DNA of 64,000 nt. Origin: an uncultured Pelagibacteraceae bacterium. Its GTDB lineage: Bacteria > Pseudomonadota > Alphaproteobacteria > Pelagibacterales > Pelagibacteraceae. The notes under the pieces were generated by a model. That model saw only the letters and a list, made by a program, of their open reading frames with translations. It was not told the origin of the DNA and searched no databases. Below are positions 57,436-64,000 of the stretch, one piece after another (position 1 is the stretch's first letter; the number at the start of each line of letters is the position of its first letter). The stretch lies in NCBI GenBank assembly GCA_902597335.1, contig CACJXK010000001.1, positions 248,001-312,000 of the forward strand. Direction: 5' to 3'. The translations under genes and the position numbers were made by a program.

Positions 57436-58146
57436 ATGGCAGAAAAATATCTAATTGTCGGTGCGACAGGTTCTATCGGTTCTAATTTATCAGAGCAATT
57501 GTACTTTTCAGGCAATAAAGTACATTTAGTTGGTAGAGACGAGAGTCAATTAAAAATCTTATCTGAAAAATTGAATTCTCAATATACTGTCACAGATGTG
57601 TTAGACGATGGGTTTGTAGAAAAAATAAAATCAGATATTTCAGATATTAAAGGTTTGGCTTACTGCGTTGGATCAATTGATCTAAAACCTTTAAAGAATA
57701 CAACAGAGAATGATTTTAATAAATGTATGAAACTTAATTTTTATTCTGCTGTAGATTTAATAAAAGGCTTTCAAGATAATCTTAAACAAAATAGTGGCTC
57801 AATAGTCTTATTTTCAACTGTTGCAGCTCAAAGGGGATTCACAAATCATTCAATAATTGCATCAACAAAAGCTGCAATTGAGGGATTAACAGTATCATTA
57901 GCAGCTGAATTTGCGCCAAACATTAGAGTAAATAGTGTTGCATTAAGCTTATCAAATTCAAAAATAGCTCATCCAATTTTAAAAAATTCGGCTATAGCAC
58001 AAGGAATAGCTAAAGCACATCCTCTTAAGAGATTGGGAGAGGGCAAAGATGGAGCTGCACTTGCAAAATTTTTACTTACTGAAGAAAGTTCTTGGGTAAC
58101 AGGACAAATAATTGCAGTTGACGGAGGAAGATCAAAACTTTCCTAA
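57436..58146 (+). CDS. SDR-family protein with catalytic Tyr replaced (IxxxK)
   Basis: 236 aa Rossmann protein: cofactor motif GATGSIGSN, Ser in LFSTVAAQRG (S127), Lys145 in IASTKAAIEGL. The usual YxxxK tyrosine is Ile141, so standard SDR redox chemistry is doubtful. The C-terminus VTGQIIAVDGGRS is normal. Similar Tyr-less SDRs occur beside photolyase/cfa clusters. It might bind NAD(P) without catalysis or use another acid. Divergent from photolyase by 10 nt. Confidence 0.82.
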   Translation: MAEKYLIVGATGSIGSNLSEQLYFSGNKVHLVGRDESQLKILSEKLNSQYTVTDVLDDGFVEKIKSDISDIKGLAYCVGSIDLKPLKNTTENDFNKCMKLNFYSAVDLIKGFQDNLKQNSGSIVLFSTVAAQRGFTNHSIIASTKAAIEGLTVSLAAEFAPNIRVNSVALSLSNSKIAHPILKNSAIAQGIAKAHPLKRLGEGKDGAALAKFLLTEESSWVTGQIIAVDGGRSKLS

Positions 58147-58147
58147 G

Positions 58148-59212
58148 GTGAAAATAAATTTCTTAATTATAATTTTATCTTTAATATTTATATCAAATTC
58201 TTATTCTGAAAAAATTGTTTTAGAAAAATTAGTTGAATTAGATTCTCCTTGGGGATCTTCTTTCATTAATAATAATGAAATTATTGTAACAGAAAAAAGT
58301 GGAAAAATTAAAATAGTTGATATTTCATCGAAAGAAATTCAAGAAGTCAGTCACGAATTGAACTTTGTGGTTCATGGTCAAGGAGGATTGTTAGATATTA
58401 TACATAAAGATAATATAGTTTGGATTTCATATACTGAGGATAGAGGCAATTACAAGACTAGTACATCAATAGCTAGATCGGAATTAAATAAAAAAAAATT
58501 AAATTTTAAAAATATCTTTCAGGCCAATCCACCTATTGACTCAGGATATCATTTTGGTTCGAGACTTGCGATAAAAGACAACTATATATATGCATCCGCT
58601 GGTGAAAGAGGACAAGGAATGATTGCGCAAGACGCATCAAAGCATCCTGGAAGTATAATTAGAATACATTTAAATGGAGATATTCCAAAAGATAATCCAA
58701 AGTTTGAGGGCAACTCTGATTGGTTACCAGAAATTTACCAAATTGGAATAAGAAATCCTCAAGGGATGGCACTTTCTAAATTTGATGGAAAAATTTATAT
58801 AAGTAATCATGGTGCTAAGGGAGGCGATTGGTTTGGAGAGGTTAAAAAAGGAGAAAACTATGGATGGAAAATACTTGGATGGGGTGGAAAAAATTATTCT
58901 GGAATTCCAATTGGTCCAAAATGGAAACCTGGTTTCACCAAAGCCATTCAGTATTGGGTACCATCAATTGCTACTAGTGCAATAACAATATATGAAGGTG
59001 AGGAGTTCAAAGAATGGAATGGTCATGCTTTAATAACTTCACTTAAAGACAAGTCCTTGAGAAAATTGATATTTGATGATTTATCAAATGTTAAGGAAGA
59101 GATTATTTTTAAAAATAAAATTGGAAGAATAAGAGACATTCAAGTTCATCCATCCACTGGTAAAATTTACTTTTTAAGTCAGGATGCTATGTGGTTAATG
59201 CAAAAAAAATAG
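58148..59212 (+). CDS. PQQ-dependent aldose sugar dehydrogenase-type beta-propeller (secreted)
   Basis: 354 aa, signal peptide KINFLIIILSLIFISNSYS then the soluble PQQ glucose-dehydrogenase-like propeller: VVHGQGGLLDI, HFGSRLAIKDNYIYASAGERG, IGIRNPQGMAL and SNHGAKGGDWFGEVKKGENYGW. Oxidises aldoses in the periplasm. GTG at 58148, one base past the SDR stop, is chosen; an upstream TTG at 58112 would overlap the SDR by 35 nt. PQQ synthesis genes are not in the window. Confidence 0.85.
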   Translation: MKINFLIIILSLIFISNSYSEKIVLEKLVELDSPWGSSFINNNEIIVTEKSGKIKIVDISSKEIQEVSHELNFVVHGQGGLLDIIHKDNIVWISYTEDRGNYKTSTSIARSELNKKKLNFKNIFQANPPIDSGYHFGSRLAIKDNYIYASAGERGQGMIAQDASKHPGSIIRIHLNGDIPKDNPKFEGNSDWLPEIYQIGIRNPQGMALSKFDGKIYISNHGAKGGDWFGEVKKGENYGWKILGWGGKNYSGIPIGPKWKPGFTKAIQYWVPSIATSAITIYEGEEFKEWNGHALITSLKDKSLRKLIFDDLSNVKEEIIFKNKIGRIRDIQVHPSTGKIYFLSQDAMWLMQKK

Positions 59213-59227
59213 TGTATAATAGGCATT

Positions 59228-60331
59228 ATGGATGATGTAATTATAGTTGGTGGGGGCATTATTGGCACTGCAACGGCTTATTTCATGTCTTTGGATGGCA
59301 GAAAAGTCAAGGTAATTGAAAGAGATCCGACTTATAAGACTGCATCATTTCCACTATCACTAGGTGGGTTTAGGAGGCAATTTTATCAGAAAGAAAATAT
59401 TCTATTAGGTAAATTTGCAAGAGAGTTTATTTTTAAAATTCCTGAACTTCTTAAAACAAAAAAAAATCCAAATCCAACAGCCAGCATGGTCCCTAATGGC
59501 TATCTATTGATGTTTGGACCAGAACACGCAGAAGAACAGTACAGAGCTTTAGAAAATCATAAAGAATGTGATGCTGGTACAAAAAATATAAAGGGTTCAG
59601 AATTAAATAAAATTTTTCCTTATATTAATAATGAAGGGATAGAAACAGCTACTTATACTGATAACAAAAGTGAGGGATGGATAGATCCTTTTATGTTTCA
59701 TAGTGCTTTAAAAAGTAAGGCTATAGAGCTTGGTGCTGAATTTATAAAAGGTGAAGTTAAAGATTTATCTGAGCTTAATGCAAAGACTATTATATCAGCA
59801 GCAGGTTGCTGGACAAAAGAACTTTTATCAGATATCCCAGTCGAACCACAAAAACATACAGTCTTTAGAGTCAAATGTCCTAAACATTTTCCCGATATGC
59901 CTTTGACAGGCGACTTAACCACAGGTGTTTATTGGAGACCAGAGGGGAAGGAATTTTTAGCTGGATCACCAATATCTGTATTTGATGCAAAGGATTTAGA
60001 GCCAGCATGGAATGATTTTGAGGAACTTGTTTGGCCTGCTCTTGCAAAAAGAATACCAGCTTTTGAGGAACTTAAATTGACAGGGGGTTGGGCAGGATTT
60101 TATGATTGTAATAAGTTAGATAACAATGCAGTTGTTGGAAAACATCCAAAATATGAAAATGTTTATTTAGCTTCTGGATTTACTGGAAGAGGATTAATGC
60201 AAGCTCCAGGAATTGGTAGAGCACTTACTGAATTAATAAACACTGGCAGTTATCAATCAATAGATATAAGTGTTTTTGATGTTGAGAGAGTTTTAAAAAG
60301 TAACGCTAGACCTGAGCCTTACGTATTATAA
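59228..60331 (+). CDS. FAD-dependent DAO-family oxidoreductase
   Basis: 367 aa. FAD motif VIIVGGGIIGTATAYFMSLDGRKVKVIERD, and the C-terminal VYLASGFTGRGLMQAPGIGRAL of D-amino-acid-oxidase-like enzymes (sarcosine, glycine-betaine derivative or D-amino acid oxidation). LGGFRRQFYQKENI near the N-terminus suggests a substrate carboxylate pocket. Substrate unassigned. Its stop overlaps the end of a convergent 59-aa gene by 6 nt. Confidence 0.88.
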   Translation: MDDVIIVGGGIIGTATAYFMSLDGRKVKVIERDPTYKTASFPLSLGGFRRQFYQKENILLGKFAREFIFKIPELLKTKKNPNPTASMVPNGYLLMFGPEHAEEQYRALENHKECDAGTKNIKGSELNKIFPYINNEGIETATYTDNKSEGWIDPFMFHSALKSKAIELGAEFIKGEVKDLSELNAKTIISAAGCWTKELLSDIPVEPQKHTVFRVKCPKHFPDMPLTGDLTTGVYWRPEGKEFLAGSPISVFDAKDLEPAWNDFEELVWPALAKRIPAFEELKLTGGWAGFYDCNKLDNNAVVGKHPKYENVYLASGFTGRGLMQAPGIGRALTELINTGSYQSIDISVFDVERVLKSNARPEPYVL

Positions 60332-60505
60332 TTTTTTAATATAAAAACCTAAAAAACCATTAAAGGTAGATACGGCTAAAATTAATAATTGTCCCTTAAA
60401 TGAATAAAATTCAAAAGATGGGTAGAAACTTATCCCAATAGAAAAAAAAAGATAAGTTAAAATGAATGGTCGGTAGAACTTTTTTAAAAAAAAAATAATT
60501 TTCAT
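60326..60505 (-). CDS. 59-aa small membrane protein downstream of EamA transporter
   Basis: ATG at 60505 follows directly the stop of the EamA gene (TAA-ATG, no gap), and the stop at 60326-60328 overlaps the convergent DAO gene. Product starts KIIFFLKKFYRPFILTYLFF and contains two hydrophobic segments with a polar turn (FYPSFEFYSFKGQ), ending in IKKL. No family recognised. Perfect fit to the gap supports a real gene, but AT-rich DNA makes such frames easy to find. Confidence 0.5.
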   Translation of the reverse strand: MKIIFFLKKFYRPFILTYLFFSIGISFYPSFEFYSFKGQLLILAVSTFNGFLGFYIKKL

Positions 60506-61354
60506 TTACTTTCTTGTTGCAATATAAACTCCTATAGTTGCCATTATAAAACCTACCACATCAATATTTGATAGTTTCTCTCCTAAAAATAAATATGCCA
60601 TAACAGCTGTTGTAGGTGGAACAAGAAAAAATAATGTTGAGGTCTTACTTACAGAACCTGCTTTGATTAAAAACATTAAAATTGTAAAAGCTCCGAAAGA
60701 TACCAGTATGATTTGATGTGTCATTCCTAGTATAAACCCTGTTGTGAAATTAATATAAGGAGTTTCTAAAATTAGTATTAAAATTAGATTAAAAAAACAG
60801 CCTCCAAACGCTTGAAAGCCATTATTTACTGACAAAGGAACATTTCCGCTTAATTTTTTTTGCCAAAGGGTTCCTGCAGTGATTGCGGTAAGAGCAATAA
60901 AACAAGTAATAATCCCATCTTTAGGAAATTCATTTCCAAAATCAATTCCAAGAACCATTAGAGAACCAACAAATCCAAAAACTATACCAACCCACTGTCT
61001 CCATCCTATAACCTCTTTATAGATTGGTCCTGATAACAAGTTAGTTAAAATTGGCTGAAGAGTAACAATTAATGCAACTACACTTGCAGGAACTCCTACA
61101 TGAAAAGCATACCAACAACCACCAAGATATAATCCATGGAATAACACACCAGTAGTTATGCTTTCTAGGATAAATCTTATCTTTGTAAAAATTATTTCTT
61201 TTTTAAGTAATGCAAATAAAAAAAAACCGATAGTTACAATTCCAAATCTAAAGGCAAGTGCTGCAAAAGGTGAGGCATTTTGAACTATAATATCACCAGA
61301 TATGAAAGCCGAAGACCATAATAATATAAATAGCAATGGAAAAGTTTTTATCAT
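60506..61354 (-). CDS. DMT-superfamily EamA transporter
   Basis: 282 aa, ten membrane helices in two EamA halves. LPLLFILLWSSAFISGDIIVQ at the N-terminus, then FALLKKE, VALIVTLQPILTNLL and at the end FFLVPPTTAVMAYLFLGEKLSNIDVVGFIMATIGVYIA, the second repeat's signature. Probable small-metabolite exporter. Starts 33 nt after the MDR reductase gene on the same strand. Confidence 0.88.
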   Translation of the reverse strand: MIKTFPLLFILLWSSAFISGDIIVQNASPFAALAFRFGIVTIGFFLFALLKKEIIFTKIRFILESITTGVLFHGLYLGGCWYAFHVGVPASVVALIVTLQPILTNLLSGPIYKEVIGWRQWVGIVFGFVGSLMVLGIDFGNEFPKDGIITCFIALTAITAGTLWQKKLSGNVPLSVNNGFQAFGGCFFNLILILILETPYINFTTGFILGMTHQIILVSFGAFTILMFLIKAGSVSKTSTLFFLVPPTTAVMAYLFLGEKLSNIDVVGFIMATIGVYIATRK

Positions 61355-61387
61355 TATGAAGGATTTATATTGCCATAAATTTTTAAA

Positions 61388-62395
61388 CTAAATTTTGACA
61401 AGCATTTTACCAATATTTTTTCCCTCTAATAAATCGATAAATGATTTCGGAGCACTTTCTAATCCCTGATAAATAGTTTCTTTAAATTTTACTTTGCCTT
61501 CAGATAACCATTTTAACATATCAGTTTCAAATGGCTCTCTTTCATTTTCATGATCAAATATTAAAAATCCTTTAATTGTAAGTCTTTTGACAAGTACGTA
61601 TGCCATATTTTTGATTCCAGATCCTGGTGTAGTCACATTCATTTGAGAAATTCTCCCACAAATAACTATACGACCATAATTTTTCATTTGAAAAATTGCA
61701 GACTCTAAAAAATCGCCACCAACATTATCAAAGTATATATCAAACCCATCAGGACAAATTTCTTTGAAATGTACAACAAGGTTTTCCACCTTTTTATAAT
61801 TAAATGCATAATCAACTTTTAATTCATCTTTTAACCATTTAACTTTTTCATCTGAACCAGTGCTAGCAACAACTTTACAACCAAAATTTTTTGCAATTTG
61901 ACAAACTGTTGAGCCAACACTCCCTCCAGCTGAAGAAACTAAAACTGTCTGTCCAGCTTTTAATTCTCCATGTTTTAATAATCCGATATATGCAGTATGT
62001 CCTGTCATACCAAGAGGACCCAAATAAGACTGTATGGGCATGTTAATGGGCTTAAGCTTTTTAAGTTGATTAGCATTACAAACAAAATTATCTCTCATAC
62101 CATGGTTACTAAATACTAAATCTCCAACATTTAAACTGTTATCATTTGAAACCTCTACTTTTCCAATTGCATATCCTTCCATTTCCTCACCAATCTTAAA
62201 AGGTGGTTTATAATTTTTTCTTTCAGTCATTCTTGCCCGCATGTAGGGGTCAACTGATATCCATGAATTTGATACCAAAATATTATTTTTTTCATTAATT
62301 GAGATTTCTTTTGATTTTATTTCAAAATCTGTTTCTTTTGGTAAGCCAGTTGGAATATAATTTTTTAAAGCTACAAATTTGCTGATTATAGCCAC
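61388..62395 (-). CDS. Zinc-independent MDR reductase (NADP-dependent, CurA/PTGR-like)
   Basis: 335 aa. SWISVDPYMRARM and the cofactor motif SSAGGSVGSTVCQIAKNFGCKVVAS are typical of the leukotriene-B4-dehydrogenase/CurA group of alkenal reductases; YFDNVGGDFL and IVICGRISQMN follow. Reduces alpha,beta-unsaturated carbonyls with NADPH, a plausible detoxification of lipid-peroxide products. 1 nt after msrA on the same strand. Confidence 0.9.
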   Translation of the reverse strand: MAIISKFVALKNYIPTGLPKETDFEIKSKEISINEKNNILVSNSWISVDPYMRARMTERKNYKPPFKIGEEMEGYAIGKVEVSNDNSLNVGDLVFSNHGMRDNFVCNANQLKKLKPINMPIQSYLGPLGMTGHTAYIGLLKHGELKAGQTVLVSSAGGSVGSTVCQIAKNFGCKVVASTGSDEKVKWLKDELKVDYAFNYKKVENLVVHFKEICPDGFDIYFDNVGGDFLESAIFQMKNYGRIVICGRISQMNVTTPGSGIKNMAYVLVKRLTIKGFLIFDHENEREPFETDMLKWLSEGKVKFKETIYQGLESAPKSFIDLLEGKNIGKMLVKI

Positions 62396-62396
62396 T

Positions 62397-62975
62397 TTAA
62401 GACCCCCAAATATTATTTAATGTTGCCTCACGCCTACATGCTTTTTTATATCTTAAATAATTAACAAAATTTATTTGGTAATAATCTTGATGGAAAGCTT
62501 CTGCTTTGTAAAATTTTTCAAACTTTCTAACGTAAGTTACCACTTTTTTTTTAAATTTTTTTTCTATTTCTTTAATACTATTTTCTATTAAATCTTTTTG
62601 GTTTTCATTTTGATAAAATGCAACTGATCTGTAACTATATCCTTTGTCACAAAACTGTCCTGCAGCATCAAAGGGATCGATGTTTACCCAGAATTCTTCT
62701 AAAAGTTTTTCATAGCTGACAACTTCTGGAACATATATAACTTCAATAACTTCAAAATGGCCTGTATTTCCATACGTTACTTCCTTATATGTTGGGTTTT
62801 CTGTAGTGCCACCAGAGTATCCTGAAATAACTTTTGAAACTCCAAGAATGTTTTCAAAAGATTCTTCCATGCACCAAAAGCATCCTCCTGCAAAATAAGC
62901 TTTCTCAAAACTTGGTGAGTTTGCAAAGCTTGTTGAAGACAGAAATAAGAATATTATTGATAAAAATTTTTTCAT
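62397..62975 (-). CDS. msrA: Peptide methionine sulfoxide reductase MsrA, exported
   Basis: 192 aa. N-terminal signal peptide MKKFLSIIFLFLSSTSFA, then catalytic GGCFWCMEESFE, VISGYSGGTTENPTYKEVTYG, HFEVIEVIYVP and FCDKGYSYRSVAFY. Repairs methionine-S-sulfoxide; the signal places it in the periplasm, which is less usual than cytosolic MsrA. A hairpin directly precedes its start. Confidence 0.94.
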   Translation of the reverse strand: MKKFLSIIFLFLSSTSFANSPSFEKAYFAGGCFWCMEESFENILGVSKVISGYSGGTTENPTYKEVTYGNTGHFEVIEVIYVPEVVSYEKLLEEFWVNIDPFDAAGQFCDKGYSYRSVAFYQNENQKDLIENSIKEIEKKFKKKVVTYVRKFEKFYKAEAFHQDYYQINFVNYLRYKKACRREATLNNIWGS

Positions 62976-62976
62976 T

Positions 62977-63012
62977 AAAGGTAGCTATCTAACTTAATTA
63001 TAGCTTACCTTT
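62977..63012 (-). terminator. Hairpin between fdh and msrA: possible terminator or msrA leader
   Basis: AAAGGTAGCTAT (62977-62988) pairs with ATAGCTTACCTTT (63000-63012) with one bulged base and an 11-nt loop. On the minus strand the 3' arm ends 1 nt before the msrA ATG and no U tract follows, so it might be a weak fdh terminator or a structure limiting msrA translation. Confidence 0.45.
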
Positions 63013-63032
63013 AATGATTTGTATTTAAAACT

Positions 63033-64000
63033 TTATTTTTTTTGGTATTTTGCCGCTTCTTCAGAACCGCCAGTAGCACTTCCTTTACTATAAGAATGTG
63101 CACCCATACCTGCTAATTGTCCATCTTTAACAATTAAGTATTGGTTACGTATTTCACGACCCTCAAAGAAACATTCCAAAATCTCTCTAACACCATCAGC
63201 ATATCTAGCTTGTGCAGAAAGTGAAGTTCCAGAAGTATGTGGCGTCATTCCATGATTTGGCATCGTTCTCCAAACGTGATCATTTGGTGCTGGTTGTGGA
63301 AACCATACGTCTCCAGCGTATCCACTTAATTGGCCACTTTTTAATGCTTTAGCAATGGCGTCTCTGTTACAAATTTTACCACGAGCAGTATTTACGATGT
63401 ATGCACCTTTTTTCATCTTACTAATCATTGCATCATCAAATAAATTCTCTGTTTCAGGGTGTAGTGGACAGTTTATAGTTACCACATCACAAACCTTAAC
63501 CATTGACTCAACTGTTTCATGAAAAGTTAAATTTAATTCTTTTTCAACTGACTCAGGTAATCTATGTCTATCAAAGTAATGAAGATGGACATCGAAAGGT
63601 TTCATTTTTCTCAAAGCATCTAGTCCAATTCTTCCAGCTGCAACTGTTCCAATATGCATTCCTTCAACGTCATATGATCTTTGAACAGCATCTGCAATGT
63701 TCCAACCACCCTCATTAACTATTCTGTGTTGATTATGGTAATCTCTTACCAAAGATACAATCATCATTACAATATGTTCGGCAACTGATCTTGAGTTACA
63801 GAATGTGACCTCTACAACATCGATTTTATTATCCATTGCTGCTTGAAGATCTACGTGGTCAGATCCAATTCCTGCAGTGACTGCCATTTTTAAATTTTTT
63901 GCTTTTGCAATTCTTTCTTTGGTCAAATAATAAGGGAAGAAAGGTTGAGAAATCACTATATCTGCATCTACGATGTGTTTATCAGCCTCACATCCTTCAC
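63033..64000 (-). CDS. fdh: NAD-dependent formate dehydrogenase, 5'-truncated by window edge
   Basis: D-2-hydroxyacid-dehydrogenase-fold enzyme oxidising formate to CO2 with NADH formation, in C1 metabolism. The frame is open to the window end (upstream codons continue EADKHIVDADIV), so the real start is outside. Landmarks: TAGIGSDHVDL, EVTFCNSRSVAEHIVM, cofactor motif GTVAAGRIG, NCPLHPETENLFD, NTARGKIC, AGDVWFPQPAPNDH and the catalytic His region MTPHTSGTSLSAQARYA. Second Gly of GxGxxG is Ala. About 322 residues present of ~400. Confidence 0.93.
   Translation of the reverse strand, partial: EGCEADKHIVDADIVISQPFFPYYLTKERIAKAKNLKMAVTAGIGSDHVDLQAAMDNKIDVVEVTFCNSRSVAEHIVMMIVSLVRDYHNQHRIVNEGGWNIADAVQRSYDVEGMHIGTVAAGRIGLDALRKMKPFDVHLHYFDRHRLPESVEKELNLTFHETVESMVKVCDVVTINCPLHPETENLFDDAMISKMKKGAYIVNTARGKICNRDAIAKALKSGQLSGYAGDVWFPQPAPNDHVWRTMPNHGMTPHTSGTSLSAQARYADGVREILECFFEGREIRNQYLIVKDGQLAGMGAHSYSKGSATGGSEEAAKYQKK

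Overview
The window is a very AT-rich, tightly packed stretch of a chromosome that reads as SAR11 (Pelagibacterales, Candidatus Pelagibacter-like). The evidence is A/T-dominated codon use, a proteorhodopsin next to a ferredoxin and a ferredoxin reductase, single-copy alphaproteobacterial housekeeping genes, a TRAP transporter, and almost no intergenic space. No tRNA, rRNA, CRISPR array, insertion sequence or prophage was seen. No gene-free stretch exceeds 300 bases.

Layout. 1-13.5 kb is housekeeping: the tail of bamD, ligA, pepP, uvrD, an AsmA-like protein, fumC, a MazG-like protein, ygfZ, pyrC and prpE. 13.7-16.5 kb is a light/redox block: blue-type proteorhodopsin with its own terminator, then 2Fe-2S ferredoxin, TrxR-like ferredoxin reductase and a GST, facing dksA. 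17.0-25.9 kb is an accessory run of nine tightly spaced same-strand genes: a GT39 glycosyltransferase, a 41-aa membrane microprotein, a GT2 glycosyltransferase, a DUF1800/DUF1501 pair, an alginate-lyase-fold protein and three related secreted jelly-roll polysaccharide-lyase-like proteins. 25.9-27.6 kb is umuDC with an alphaproteobacterial SOS box. 27.7-30.8 kb holds two GFA/CENP-V proteins, a glycerate-kinase-like P-loop protein and a TolC-like protein. 30.9-43.4 kb is core again: recA, alaS, icd, psd-pssA, a GT8-like protein, rlmE, a CBS-less guaB, guaA, gloA, panB, then terC. 44-50.7 kb is uptake: TRAP dctPQM, a TPR protein, pxpABC (5-oxoprolinase) and a DMT exporter. 50.7-58.1 kb resembles the photo-oxidative-stress gene set known from other proteobacteria: FAD oxidase, DUF1365, cfa, DUF3833, SDR, DUF2256, DCC protein, photolyase-related protein and a Tyr-less SDR. 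58-64 kb has PQQ sugar dehydrogenase, a DAO-family oxidase, another DMT exporter, an MDR reductase, msrA and the C-terminal part of an NAD formate dehydrogenase.

How it fits together. Light capture (proteorhodopsin) and light-damage handling (cfa/photolyase island, umuDC, recA, msrA) occur in one window, although they are not adjacent. The most unusual part is the 17-26 kb glycan cluster, because secreted polysaccharide lyases are not expected in a streamlined osmotroph. All 12 convergent gene pairs overlap or abut at their stop codons, and three real small genes (41, 42 and 59 aa) fill what would otherwise look like gaps.
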